Below, in pieces: positions 1-14,400 of a DNA stretch of 64,000 bases. Source of the stretch: Ridgeia piscesae (lineage: Eukaryota > Annelida > Polychaeta > Sabellida > Siboglinidae); assembly GCA_025642075.2 (NCBI GenBank), contig JAODUO010000133.1, positions 192,001 through 256,000 of the forward strand, written 5' to 3'. The translations under genes were made by a program, and so were the position numbers. Below the pieces are notes generated by a model that searched no databases, was not told where the DNA came from, and saw only the letters and a program-made list of their open reading frames with translations. Each line of letters starts with the position of its first letter. Positions within the stretch are counted from its first letter, which is position 1.

Positions 1-239
1 TAAAGAGTGTAATATGATCAACGGCACTGGTTAGTAATGATAACTAATATTTTTAACAATGTTTCGTCTGGTTAGTTTTAGTGTATAAAAGTAGTAATAT
101 TTATTATTATTATATTATGTATGTCGATCTTCCATTTACAAAAAAAATTATTTAATCACAAATACCAGTGCATGACTCAGATCGTTCTCCGAACATGTGC
201 TGTTTCTCCTGAAAATGTAATTCATTTCCGTTCCACCAG

Positions 240-3200
240 ATGGCACTCTGTGGCACCCGTTTGTCAAAAAGAAGGACACGTTATACGTATTTTCATCGGA
301 CATCTGCCGGTCGATCTATGCGAAGTATGACTCGTCCTACAAGCTAAAGGGCGTCATCAACGTTCACCGATTTGTGCCAGCAGAGGGCGTGTTTGCATCT
401 CCAAAGAAAAATCCTGATAACGCTGGTTTTTGTACACCGAAAGGCAACTGTCTCGACTCTGGTGTTCTCAACGTGAGCGTGTGCAAAGGTGCGTATTTGT
501 AGTTAAAGGCAAACGTTACATTACGATCTCTGCAATACAGTCACCTCACAAATAAGGTCACTCTATGACAAGTAATTTCCATAACAGTTAAATGCAGGAA
601 ACTAGTCTCATGAATGGAGTATCTCGTCCTCATGCGCCAGGGGTCCCCGGGGTGGAGTGATCATGTCAGTACCAGCTATCACGACCCTGGCTCACCCCTT
701 TGAAAAACTCCTTTTTTGACATCAGGCAGTGAAATCACTAGTGAGGAGTGTGGTTGGTCTCCAGTCATGTGATACATTATTTTGTGTGGTTTCAGCCACT
801 CATTGCTCATATTACATGCAATACTGACATACCAACCAGTCGTGAATCCGTCTTCAAATTGGGGCAGTATTTGCGCTGTTCTCATGGCTGATGCAGTAGT
901 GACTGGCAAAGTCAGTTGCCACAATTTGATAGTTCGACTCCACTCACTTCCACGGTTTGTGGAGACGATCAGCCAGGGATACTGTAGGGCAATGCAACAA
1001 CCGCTGGCTTGGATGGGGTAACCTTGCCATTCAGGTCACATTAGGCCAATTGTGAGGGTGACCTTAATAATTAGCTTTCATTACATTTTGAAAAACATCA
1101 CAGAAAGTACATAGCCTCAGTTACAAATACAGAGAAACGTGTAATGTGAAGTAATTTGTTGAGGCCAATGATCTTTTGACCAAACATTCTGCAACTGGAT
1201 CTTATGACCAAATATCATGGGACCAAATCGCCATCCAAAAATGGTGTGTGACTATATGTTATATCATCAGAAGTCATGTGACCAAATGTCTTGAGACCAA
1301 ATGTCATTTTACTAAATGTGACCAAATGTCATGTTACTAAATGTGACCAAATGTCATGTTACTAATTGTGACCAAATGTCATTTTACTAAATGTGACCAA
1401 ATGTCATGTTACTAAATGTGACCAAATGTCATGTTACTAATTGTGACCAAATGTCATTTTACTAAATGTGACCAAATGTCATGTTACTAAATGTGACCAA
1501 ATGTCATGTTACTAATTGTGACCAAATGCTTATGACCAAATGATGTGTGACCAAACATGTTTTGAAAGAAAATAATTGATGTCCTACACGTAGACTCATC
1601 ATTGACTTTACAACATTGTCACCTCTGACCTCTGACCTCTGGTTTAGTTTTAGCTTCTGTTGTTCACTTCCGTGTAACAATAATTTACCTAAACATATTC
1701 GTATGTTTTACTTGCACTTTTATTATATATATTTCTAACAACTTTTTTAATTCTCTTGTCAACGCTACTGAACACAGCTTTACTTTGAATGTTAGTGTCT
1801 AAATAAAGTTTATTATTATTTATCTTAATTATTACTTACCTGATGTAAGTGACTGTGTCATTCGTGTAGTATTTGGCTGTTGTCAGGTGCTCCAATTGTG
1901 ATGTCCCAGCCTCACTTCTACGAGGGCCCCCGCTACAGCGCGGCCATAGAGGGCATGCACCCCAACAAGGAGGAGCACCAGACAGTCTTTGACGTTGAAC
2001 CCGTGAGTGACAGCAGGACCTTGAGGGAAATAATTATTTAATGTTTATTAGACTGTTGTAGTTCCCGTTTTCATAATATTGCTACTAAGGATATCACAAA
2101 ATTACAACATGCACAAAATTGCTTAGCAATAGTTGTGATTAGGTCTCCACATATTACACATTATAAGCCGTTTCTGAAGTATCTGCATTGGCTTTCTGTC
2201 TGATATTGTATCATCTTTTAGATCTGTACCATTAGTTACCAGGCCCTGGTAATACTAATATTGGCACTAGGGCATTTGCTGTTGGTACAGGTATTGTGTT
2301 TTGATTAAACCATCTGACAGACGATACACATAAGCATATGTGGTTTGTGAATAAAGAAACAATGTTACTATAATTAAATTGAAATTTTATTGTATCCGGT
2401 TAAAGACAATCTAATGTTTTGTTTATAATAGAAAGGTTTGATCGATTTTGAAATTAGTGTTAAACAAGTATAAACAAAGCAATCGTGTCAGTCGAGGGGT
2501 AGATATATATTTTAAAGATATATTGTCACAGCACATGGACATGTTTGTGTCATTGTTGCAGTACACAGGAAGTATATTGAATGTCGCCAAACGACTCCAG
2601 ATCAATGTCTTCCTCAAGAAACTTTATGTCCTCAAGTGAGAATCTGTGTTTTTACTTTCGTTTGTCAAGTATTATTTCATGTTTCAGGTTACCCAAGCTC
2701 CCCTGTTATGTGTAGCTAACCTCGGTGATTCATTTGTTAGCGCAATGAAAAAACGAATTTATTTATGATCATGTATAAATTTTAGCAGAAATGTTTGCAC
2801 ACTTTTTTAAATGGCTACCTGAAAAATGCAAGATATATGTTTTTTTCTCATACTGATCCAAAGAATTTATAGGTTCATGTAAACAACTGAAACAGTTATC
2901 ACGAGATGCTATAATGTTTGCCTGCAGCAAAATATCCCCAATGAAAATAATAATAACAAAAAGAAAAAACTACTCTTGCCCAAACATTTGAGATGGAAAT
3001 ATGATTAGCAGTTCTAAATGATGTTGCTCTACAATGCCTGACTTCAACACTACCATGCCAGGCAAACACTCGCTGTTCACAACCGTTGTTAGTTGTCATG
3101 GTAACATATTCATTATAGGTGTTGACCAGCTATAAGAAATGTATTTTTCTGTGTAACGCCACTTCTAACAATTTTAAGATTGAACTTTATTTGTCAACTT

Positions 3201-5269
3201 TTGTTTTTTATTAATAATGAGTTGTTGAGTTGTGTGTCATGAAGTCTTTATGCTATGCGGTGTATGTTATCAAATGTCTTCAAGATTAAATGAAGAATGG
3301 TTTAATAAGATACATTTACATAAAGTTGTTTCTCTGGTTGTGTTTGTTACATAAGGATTTTTTGTTTCAGTGACACAGAGAACCTACACCCTACAGTGTT
3401 TCCAATAATCTGGTTGAATGAGGTAAGTTTAGTGTCCATTATTCTTTACTATGCCTGTATATACATATGTCAGTGTGTGTCTCTGTGTGTCTCTGTGTGT
3501 CTCTCTGTGTGTCTCTGTGTGTCTCTGTGTGTCTGTTTGTCTCTGTGTGTCTCTGTGTGTCTCTGTGTATGTGCATGTGCAACTGACATCAATAAATTTT
3601 ACGGCACAATTTTCCAAAAATTTATTAGAAACAAAACAGCTGTAATCTACAATATCGATGATGTAGAAGTTAAATTTCCAATGGTTACTTACCTGCTTAA
3701 ATGGATTCAGAAGACAACCAGTTATGCATTGTTAATATTGTAACAATTTGCAATTAGGATTCATTCAAAGTGGGAGATTCTGGTGCATTGTCACAGTGCC
3801 AAGTGACTGACCTATTGAAACTTAACCCCTAGGCTTGACCAGTGCACATTTAGAGGTCCTTTTAGTGTGATGTGGCTGAGATGTGTCGAACAGTCTTATT
3901 TCCTTGACCTGTTTACATTTGCTCATATTTTAGTTTCACATATTCCCTTCCATTCAGAACTACAATTGTGATACTTGTGATAATGTGCCACACAGTGCAG
4001 CGTGTGGATGCAGGTTTTTATTTTATATATGACAAAGAAAACGGTTAATTCTTTGATTGGGTTGCACCATTGTGATTGGATACTCATGCCTAGTTGAAGA
4101 AATCATGTCATTACCATTTCGTTGCAGACTGCGAAGATCAGCAACTCTCTGGCCAATGAGCTGCAGGCGAAGCTGATGGAACCGATTCGTACTTCCCGCA
4201 TCCTTCAGTTTACTCTCATCGGTGTCGGAGGTGCCATCTTGCTTGTCATCCTCGTCATCTTTGCAGTGATGACATATCTCCACAGAGGGGAGGTTAGTGA
4301 CAACATTCTCAGACTGCAAGAGGAGGTCACATCTTTCTTTGTCAGACAGACAGGACAGACAGACAGACAGACAGACAGGACACGGGTTCTTTATGACATG
4401 TATTTTAATCAACGGTAGGAACTGTATGAATCCAGTTTTCCATCCTACAAGTTTCCTCCTTTACAGTTTCAAAGAATTATCCAGTTACCATGTTTAGGGA
4501 TGATACTGACATAATACTGAAACAAATTTTAGTCAAGGTAGCATAAGGACCCAGAGTTTTAAGATATGACAGTTAATTCAAATAGGTCACGACACAAAGT
4601 TTATGACCTCATTGGCTAAAGAAGGGTGTTCTACAGAGGGGATAGAGAGTTTTAAACAAACCACAAGAACCTAATTCTGTTCTGATCCATCATCATCACT
4701 GTGCAGCCGTCATTTCCTGTGGTTGGCCAATGGCCTCAGCCTCCTGTTCCACATCTGTTTTGTGGTATCCTCTGCCAGATGGTGTCCTACCAGTACTCGT
4801 CTGGTTCTCACCATCTAGTTGCTGGTCTTCCTCTAAATTGTTTCCCTTCATATGGTTTCCAGATGGTGGTACACAATGTCCATCAGTTATTTTGTATTTT
4901 ACTGATGTCCCCACTTCCATCTTCTGATTTGTTCAATCATATGAATTATCTTTGTCTTCTCTCTAACTTGTTTTTCTCTCCCGGCATGTGATGTTTATTG
5001 TTTTCCATCTTTGTTTGTGCAGCTGCTAACTAGTTCTCTGCCTGATTAGTGCCCATATTTCCACACAGCACAAATATGTCTCTCCAAAGTGTTATGACAA
5101 TATCTGACTTGTTGGCCTGTAAACTCTTAACAATATGTCTCTTGTGCCGCAGGGAAGTGGTCTACTTGCTGAGGAGGAACCAGTCGATCACTCGGAACCA
5201 GTCGATCACTCGGAACCAGTCGATCACTCCGAGCACAGTGGGGAAGTGGCTGACAATGAAGATGCTTAA
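240..5269 (+). CDS. SCARB2: SCARB2/LIMP2-like lysosomal CD36-family receptor, 3' part (six exons)
   Basis: Exons: 240-488, 1887-2002, 2562-2635, 3371-3422, 4128-4292 and 5153-5269 (stop TAA 5267-5269). All junctions are GT-AG and phases agree; together they encode about 257 residues. The 5' part of the gene lies outside the window. The joined product reads as the C-terminal half of the CD36 family: SSDICRSIY, the Cys-rich NAGFCTPKGNCLDSG loop, MSQPHFY, AIEGMHPN, AKRLQIN, FPIIWLNE, then a membrane span of about 23 residues ending in a short basic cytosolic tail. These motifs are closer to LIMP2 than to CD36/SR-B1. In the known family LIMP2 carries beta-glucocerebrosidase to lysosomes and moves lipid. 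The tail has E-G-S-G-L-L, which fits the acidic dileucine signal [DE]xxxL[LI], followed by three tandem EPVDHS copies. Seen: motifs and splice sites. Known: family role. Inferred: lysosomal sorting. Confidence 0.93.
1170..1560. repeat. 25-bp tandem repeat (TGACCAAATGTCAT type) in SCARB2 intron
   Basis: Copies of atgtgaccaaatgtcatgtt plus five bases run regularly from about 1277 to 1530, with degenerate GACCAAAT units out to 1170. Three variants (ttttactaaat, gttactaaat, gttactaatt) alternate, giving a 75-bp higher-order unit repeated about three times. The array lies inside the intron after the exon ending at 488. Confidence 0.9.
2045..2345 (+). mobile_element. LINE fragment, reverse-transcriptase C-terminal region (CR1/L2-like)
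   Basis: In one forward frame the DNA reads KLQHAQNCLA, then RSPHITHYKPFLKYLHWLSV and, after a stop, ICTISYQALV. This is the common C-terminal block of CR1/L2-type LINE polymerases (KLQ-VQN-AAR ... LKxLHWLPV ... KI--LTYKAL). Stops and the lack of any other domain show that it is a dead 5'-truncated remnant. It lies in a SCARB2 intron in the sense orientation. Confidence 0.7.
3468..3576. repeat. GTGTGTCTCT low-complexity tract
   Basis: An imperfect array of TGTGTGTCTC units starts about 45 bp after the donor of SCARB2 exon 3371-3422. Long frames through it are repeat artefacts. Confidence 0.85.
4686..5045 (-). mobile_element. RTE-like LINE 3' end fragment (copy 1)
   Basis: Read on the minus strand, this stretch ends in TGCACAGTGATGATGATGG. 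It matches the 3' ends of the two larger RTE-like copies at 54283-55880 and 62640-64000, including the last coding stretch (TGGCAGAGGATA..., GCTGAGGCC...GGCCAACCACAGG...GCTGCACA) and the (ATG)n tail. It is 5'-truncated, as LINE insertions usually are, and lies antisense in the last SCARB2 intron. Confidence 0.75.
5177..5230 (+). repeat. 18-bp coding tandem repeat, EPVDHS x3
   Basis: Three near-perfect 18-bp copies (5177-5194, 5195-5212, 5213-5230) encode EPVDHS in the cytosolic tail of the SCARB2-like protein. Being a multiple of three, the repeat keeps the reading frame. Confidence 0.9.
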
Positions 5270-5515
5270 AAGTACCTCTTCACATCAAAATTATTCTTTC
5301 ATTACACCTTAGACCGATTTCACACAGAAAGTAAAAGTTCTCTTTTAGTATTGGTGAACTCAATAGATGAAAAAGTTATTTCTTATGAATCTGCAGGTTG
5401 GAAATGTGATCTGGGTTAGTATGCTAATAATGTAATTTATTGATTGTTCCAACATCTGGAAGTTACCCAGTTTAATGAATGAAGAATTTTTTTTCAAACA
5501 GTGCTTAAATACAGG

Positions 5516-6020
<505 letters not shown>

Positions 6021-9000
6021 CATTGTTGAACTCCACAGAGCATTATTCACAGTGGGCTAAAATCAACTGAGGAGATAGTTTTAAAACAATTGTTTTATAA
6101 TTGTTATATTTGAGTGTTTTTGTGGAAATGTTGTTTATATTAGCTCCCAAAAAGCTTCAGTGAGAATTCCTAATGTTTTGTGTTGGATACGTCACAGCAA
6201 GTTCTTCCATTAATTAGATATTATTCTAAATATTTACCTTGATATACAATTTTCTTTTGTATGCCTTTGTAATATTATGTTGTTAAAATGTATCGCAACT
6301 TTGTTTTTGTGAGACAAAGTCACAAAACACCTGTCACAGAAAAAAGATTATGTACATCAAAATTGAATTACTTACTCTAAACGCACAACGTTGCAAAATA
6401 ACTTGTTTTCTTTCCCATTACATAAACTGTTTTCTGTGACCTCTGTTTTGTGGTATGCTTCCTTGATACTGTTATTGGCCAAAAAAATGATATTAGAGCG
6501 CTTGTTTATTGTAGACATATAACAAAGTGGGAACTGATTTATGTGGTTGGAGGGAATGAAATATATCATTAAAATGTTTACTTATGTGATAAAAAATTAT
6601 ATTCACATGCTGAGGTGCTAACAGCTTTTTATATAAATCAGTGCTTTTTAGTTGGATCTGACATTTGAAATGTATTTGTTTACATAGTTTACTATTTACT
6701 TACTTATCCAAGTGTGGGACATTTAGGTTTCATGACGAATTCATCATGTGTGTCATTTATGTTTGCCTGTAATACTCAGTATTGCTTTGTTTGCATGCAG
6801 AAATGTGTTATATATGCATACATTATTTTATAAAGGATTCAGTTTTGATCACAGTTTGTTCTTACTGACCTCAGCTAACAATATACAGATATGTTTACAT
6901 AAAGGTTGCGTCTAGTGCAATGCATCTTGGGAATGGCATGTCTGCTGATTGTCCACTAGTTCAATAATAGCTTCAGACCTAATTAATGATACATTGCCAT
7001 TGTATTATGGTAATTCACATAACTAACCCTCCCCATATTTTTAGATTTGGTGTAATTGATTCTGTTATCTTGAAGGTGATGAAATTTGTGGTTAAAAAAG
7101 ATACATTGTGATTTGCATAACAAGCTATTGATATTGTTGACATCTTTTTGTATGAAACATATGCTGTGTATTAGACTTATTAATGTTATGGATGGATTTT
7201 GTTTTATACAGGATTATAGTTGATCCTGGTGATATTTCTTGACTGTTGACTGTCATGTAGTTTGATGCTAGCAGAGATGGATCTGTTTTGGTTTGAGCAA
7301 AATTCTGCACATGTCTGAAAGTGGTTGTAGTTTAACATTCCTCATTAACTGAATGTTTTTGACTCAATTTTTAAGTGTGATGCTTTCTTGTAGTCATTGT
7401 GCGGAATGTGCTTACTGGTAAGGAAGAAACAAAACTGTAATTTTGGGTACGGCAGTATTCATATTCTGTATTTACCAGTGTCAGTAACAGGAATACATCT
7501 ATGTACCCATGATTAGTTTTATAGATCACAAACTAAGCCTAGTTTGTTCACTCAGTTTGGCGCCAGTTCACTGTGTGAACAAATTGCTGGCTGTAAACAG
7601 TAGTGGATATTTATGTGAAGTATATATGAAGTATAAAATGCTTGTAGCAGTCTTGGGGGGGTGATACTTGAGTTAATACTAACAAGATTACACTACAGAC
7701 TGTTTCTAATTTGTGCAAATCTACTGGACGATTTATGCAGATTGCAAAACTGTTAACCGTTGTTTGCAATGTGTGTTTTCTATGACTGTTCAATGCTATA
7801 ATAGATTGTGCTTTGATCAAGGATGGCACCAATGGAGAGAATTTAGAGAAATTGAATTTGTTATGGATCCATATGGCTTTATTATTGTGTGAATTCCTTT
7901 AAGGTTTGGCACCCATAAAGGAACATATATAGCAGCACTAAGCAAAGCAGCAAGATACAAAATCTAAGGGCTGCAGAATTAAAGTGTATCTTTGTGTGAA
8001 ATCAAAGTTCCTGGCTTCCAGGGGTGTGTGTAGTTAGTGCTTTGCAGGTATCAAATATTTAATTACAATTTTTGCAGAAATCTTTACTTTCAATACCATT
8101 TGCCAATGTTTCTATTCAACTTTCTGAACTGAACAGGGTTGATTAATTCAATTTAATTTTGAAAAAATAAATTGGAATTGTATGCATGGATAGATGTGTT
8201 AAGATGACAGGTGCTTTGCTTGCAAATTATATGTACTTTTGGAATTGTCTGGTGGCTGTGTTGAAATTGTCTGATGGCTGTGTTATGTAAACACTGACAA
8301 ATGAGCAGCATTTGTATCTGCGTAACATTAAGTTAAGGCCAGAAGCATCAGGATCATAGCATAGCTTGTTGTACAGGTCTCAACAGTAGTTACTCCCCAA
8401 ATTAAAGATTGCTTGTTCGAGGGCCCAGAATCACTTGGGTGGTAATTATTAACAAGCATTTCTTGAGTGTTGAAATATTACGATTGCTTTGAACAGCAAA
8501 GAACTTAATGATTAAACCAATCAGTACCTGTGGCACTAGAATAGTTTTTAATCGGAAAGTTTTGTTTACTTTTCATGGGTTAAGAATTCAAATACTGAAG
8601 GCTTATTAATGCAATCTATGCATTAACAATTAATAAAAACAGTCCTCTTTATAAAACATTTGCAAGGCTGCGGAAATACATAATATTTTGATCTCATTGG
8701 TTCTTGTAGTCTACAGGTGGTCTCAGAAGTTTGCAGAGTAACAAATAGTGCTTAGCATTAGCACAAACCAATTTTACATGGTGGACTTAAGATGATGTGC
8801 ATATTGCCAGGAAAATTATGATAACTTGTACGAGTGTAACCAGCATGACACATCTACCATGATGCTGCTGGGCTAACAGTGTCAATGTGCATTGATTCCA
8901 GTTTCAGCCATTAGGTGACACCACTGGGTGTGTTTATGGTGGTGACCATGCCACAACCTACCCATCTGGATTTTTGTGGACCCCAGATTTAAAAGTGTCA

Positions 9001-10125
9001 ACATTTCTTAAGTGACAACCATAGCCACTGAAATAGCACAGTCTGTTTAATTAAAATGAAATGCTGTTGTAAATGTTGTGTATTTCATGATTGACATGTA
9101 ACATTGTCAGTTGCTATTAAAGTTTGTTGACTGAACCGCTCTTAGTTTTGGTGTTCAAATAATATTTTCTATTTTTTAAATCTGTTTAATAAATTCAGAA
9201 CTTTATTTAAATGTTCCTTTAAAAAATCCTTATTATTTTCCCAAATACGTTTCTCCAAGTTCTGTAATTTAACTGGATTAACTAATTCGGATTAAGTTGG
9301 GAAAATAAATTTGAATTGATCGGTGTTTGTTTGTCATAAACACCATTAACCATAATGATACACTTATCCATATTGACACCATTAACCACTTGAAGCAGCC
9401 ACATCTGGTGGTGTTGACAATGATAATAACCAGTGACGATATGATTGAGTTTAATAGTTTGTATCGACTTATGGAAATACAGAGACAGACAGCATTGGAT
9501 AATTATCACCTGACATCATAGATCTCTGGGCCACAGAATATATTCAGTGGGTATGGATTCACTACATTCATCCTCTCTGGCTTACAGTTCAGTCAAACAA
9601 AATACCAGACAACTTTGCAAACCTATTTCTGTATTCCATCTGTCTGGGTTTTGTATGGCTTACAAATATATATATATATATATAATATATTTGGAAAGAA
9701 AAGTGCTATGTAGTATGAAAAAGAATTTAAAATCTGGTATCGCAGTAGGTCGTATTATACACTTGAAATACAAGATTCAGTTTTATTACGAGCGTTTTAT
9801 CACACAATGAGAAGATATGTACAATACACAGATGTCTATGTAATAATACTAATGTATGTAATCACCCATCACACCCGACTAGTTTAAGCAAATTTATATG
9901 CCAAATATACACAATATATGTTTACACAGATGTCGGGCATAACTCGACTTAGGATTCTGCTATGAACAAGAAATAAGCATCTTATGAGAGCAGTTTTGTA
10001 GGAGCGAAATAATTATACTCGGGATGACCAAAACAATACTCAATCAAAAGCAGCATATCATGTCCACCTCACAAGTAAATACCAATTCCCATTCTCAACA
10101 CCAAAAGCAAACATTTTATAGAAGT

Positions 10126-10131
10126 TTTATT
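10126..10131 (-). terminator. Candidate VAMP7 poly(A) signal
   Basis: TTTATT on the plus strand reads AATAAA on the minus strand, about 1.3 kb past the VAMP7 stop codon. It is a candidate by position and sequence only. A second one lies at 9782-9787. Confidence 0.3.
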
Positions 10132-10796
10132 TAACAAGTGTAATTTTAATATAAACTTAAAACTGGAAAGAATTTAAAAATACATGATGTAACTGAAAAT
10201 ACAAGATAAAAAATGTGTCTTTATCAGTTCTGAATACCCTTAAGTTTAAAAAACAATACTAACTCCATATGTGGAATTGACATTTAAAGCACAGTGTGCA
10301 TTGTACGTCATCACAAGTGTATCCATAAACTTCCCTTTCACAAAGTGGCCTTGTTTCAATAATACTGGAAACATGAAATAATAACATGATTCCTACCTGC
10401 AAGTTGAGCCTAAAGAGAAGCCAAAAAGTGTCAGCTCCAGAAAGAACAAGTAAACATTTTAATGTTAACCTCATTGAACAATAATATTACCCTAGACATG
10501 TCAGCCAACCATTTCTTAGCTGCTGCTCATATATGCAATAAGACGAAGCTGTCATCCACAGTAAGCCCACATATTACCACACAGTACTAGTTATATATGG
10601 TAGAACATTACAAATATATTATAACTCGGAAAGCAGCAGCTTTGAAACAGCTTTGTAAGCATCTTGGTGTATCTGTCATGATATAACTGATCTTCAACTG
10701 AGTTTTAAATTCTCTTGTCACGTTTACAATTACATACAATAATATCAAGTAATTATGGCTACTGTGTCAGCAGTGACATCTGGTGGATTAATGAGA

Positions 10797-10813
10797 ACAC
10801 CAGATGGCGCTGT
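10797..10813 (+). promoter_or_regulatory. Possible CTCF-type motif in the convergent intergenic region
   Basis: The sequence caccagatggcgctgtg matches the AGRTGGCGC core of insect CTCF sites. Upstream catctggtg forms a 9-bp inverted repeat with caccagatg across a 12-base loop. This is a motif match only. Confidence 0.25.
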
Positions 10814-11431
10814 GAGCACAAGACGGATTTATGTGAGCGATAAACTTTGTATGTACATAACAAACCAACTATATCGTGAATGAATCAGTGTACCCAGGAA
10901 TCGTCTGAAATTGTATTGGTCTTTTTTGTTACCATAAATTATATACAAACATTCAGTTTTGTTAATACTTCAATATGGTCAACTTACTGAATAGAGACTA
11001 TTCCGAATTAATTGTGTATAAAAATATACCAATTACTATTAATCTACGAGGACCAAAGAAAAGCATTAACTTCAGTATTTGGAAGGACGTCATCATCTCA
11101 ATTATTTACCTACGAGTGCTAGATTTTTATAAAAATGACATTATTTACACAATATACAACCACCAAAATCGCAAAGCCAGCTCTTTCTGAGCATTACGAT
11201 TCACCTGGCCTTGACCTTTGTATCTGCCTATCAGTGCCCATTCATTGTGTATCTTGGCTGATGTAAAATGTTATACATTTCTAACATGGACATGGTATAA
11301 GCAAAAATAGTCCATTACACTGAAAGCCAATTAGTTAGCTTGAATGATAAATAAAGCATTGCACTTGGACATCTCCAAAAGATTGTCAGAACTATTTCTT
11401 TGTCGATCCTGTATATGCATCGTCACATCCT

Positions 11432-14400
11432 TCATTTGACACACTTCTGCCAGGCAAGACCTCCACACGCTATTGAAACAACAACATACAGGACGACCTG
11501 AAACAGAAAACAGCTACGAATCAGTCATACATGTTTTGTTCAATTACAATATCTGATTTTCTAGTAACACGGGTGCCAAGTCATAATTTTTAGATTTTCA
11601 AATATACCAGTTTTATTGAAGCAGTTATCAGAAATATAATGGGTATATCAAGTATCAGCAAAAAAACTAATACTACAATGGTAAGACATTACAATAGGTG
11701 AATTTGAATCAAAATATTAGCAGGTACTCACATTTCTTCAAAACATTTGTTAAATATTATATTTTATAAATCATTTTCTATGTAAAATTTAATTCATCCA
11801 GACCACTAAATGCAGTTGTGTAAATGCAACAAAACACTTCGTGCGTGATATTTGAGCGGATGACATACATACATGTGTTCAGGTACGAGTGTTCACGTAC
11901 GAGTGTTCACGTACGAGTGTTCACGTACGAGTGTTCACGTACAAGTGTTCACGTACAAGTGTTCACGTACAAGTGTACACGTACAAGTGTTCACATACAC
12001 GTGTTCACATACATGTGTTCACGTACACGTGTTCACGTACAAATGTGTATGTGTTCACGTACAAGTGTTCACGTACAAGTGTTCACGTACAAGTGTTCAC
12101 GTACAAGTGTTCACGTACAAGTGTTCACGTACAAGTGTTCACGTACAAGTGTTCACGTACAAGTGTTCACGTACAAGTGTTCACGTACAAGTGTTCATGT
12201 ACATGTGTTCACATACACGTGTTCACGTACACTTGTTCACGTACAAGTGTGTATGTGAACACGTACAAGTGTTCATATATGAGTGTTCACGTACAAGTGT
12301 TCACGTACAAGTGTTCACGTACAAGTGTTCACGTACAGTGTTCACATACAAGTGTTCACATACAAGTGTTCACATACAAGTGTTCACTTACAAGTGTTCA
12401 CATACAAGTGTTCACATACAAGTGTTCACATACAAGTGTTCACATACAAGTGTTCACATACAAGTGTTCACATACAAGTGTTCACATACAAGTGTTCACA
12501 TACAAGTGTTCACAAACACACATGTACACGTGTTCACGTACACGTGTTCACGTACAAGTGTGTATGTGAACACATAAAAGTGTTCACATAAAAGTGTTCA
12601 CATAAAAGTGTTCACATACAAGTGTTCACACACAAGTGTTCACGTACAATGATGACACATATACAAGTGTTCACGTACAATGATGACACATATACAAGTG
12701 TTCACGTACAATGATGACACATATACAAGTGTTCACGTACAATGATGACACATATACAAGTGTTCACGTACAATGATGACAAGGACAAGTAACACAGTCA
12801 ACTTGGTGTTCTTCCACCACATCGAGCGGGCGAGGGTTCGACTCGTCTTCTTGAATGTTACCGACTGAAAAATGACAATACAGAAATTATCAATAAGAGA
12901 AAAACAGTCCTGATTCTTGTGTACTACACCTGCACACAATACAAAGAACTACATCATTTTCTGTTCATTTTGAGTTTTTATATAAAACATCTAATCTTAC
13001 GATTATATGAAGTTTGGTCACTCTTGATCGTTATTTATCATAAATGATACTCTAATTTAATATAAATGTTCACAAACTTCACATCAATGAATTTCCTGTA
13101 AAAGAATTGTTTGGTCCAGAGAGATGACTGCAAAACATTTATTTGTCCCGTTTTGCCTTTAAAATTTTAAAAGAACATTAATAAAAATAAAAATGTATTT
13201 TCATATAAATATGTACTAGGTAACACCAGCATGAGAGCTATCAATGCACCAGTCAACAGCTGTGGACTGTAAAGGCAGTGTATGGGTTACTGGTACACTG
13301 TCAAGGAAATAACTTCATTGTCGAACAGCAGACAACTTCAGTGACACGGAACAAAACAGTACAAAATGAATGGTTTTGTCAGTACTTACGTTTTCACTCA
13401 ATTCATTAGTTTTGTCTACGAGCAGTTCCAATCTCTCGCCCCTGGACGCAATGCTGTCTGAAAACACATAAGCCAGAAAAGAGAGTTCACATAAGAGATT
13501 GAAGAACTGTGTAATATGCCATCGTCAATGTCATCATCATGAAAGAATATGCATCGTCATCATGAAAGTCATAGCAACCAACTGTTTTCAGTTATTTTAC
13601 AAATGTGTATATTTAAATAGCACATAAACACATATCCGAGCCATGTGACCATGAACATTATTTATGTGATGGGCTATGTTTGTTATTTCATCAAAGTAAG
13701 TACATAATAACTTCTACATTGTATCAGTTTAGACTTATACTGAAAGACTTATGTTGAAAAAATTATTTTAGTTCATCCATCCATCCATCCATCCATCCAT
13801 CCATCCATCCATCCATCCATCCATCCATCCATCCATCCATCCATCCATCCATCCATCCATCCATCCATCCATCCATCCATCCATCCATCCATCCATCCAT
13901 CCATCCATCCATCCATCCATCCATCCATCCATCCATCCATCCATCCATCCATCCATCCATCCATCCATCCATCCATCCATCCATCCATCCATCCATCCAT
14001 CCATCCATCCATCCATCCATCCATCCATCCATCCATCCATCCATCCATCCATCCATCCATCCATCCATCCATCCATCCATCCATCCATCCATCCATCCAT
14101 CCATCCATCCATCCATCCATCCATCCAAAGACTGACAAAGGAACATAAGAACGCGGTACACACCAATGTTCTTCACCATGATTCCTTTCAACTCGTCTAC
14201 TTCGTTCTCCACTCTTCTGATCGTGTCTCCGTCTGACGCCTCCGAGCTGTAATACCTCTGTGGAAAAACATCATGACAATGTTACGTAGAATCTGACTGA
14301 CCTATAAAATATCATAAAATACGTAAATTTGTGTTTGCAATATCTTACGATTAAAGTATAAAAGTATATTCTAAGTTCTGAATTTAATAATTACATGTAC

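Noticed and set aside
5049..5312. Frame with NQSITR repeats over the last SCARB2 exon
   Set aside because: Wrong frame. The frame continuous with the membrane-span exon gives GSGLLAEEEPVDHSE and a stop at 5267.
13763..14212. WMDG-repeat frame of 149 codons that includes [11 protein letters not shown]
   Set aside because: The repeat part is the (CCAT)n intron. Only 14164-14257 is a real VAMP7 exon.
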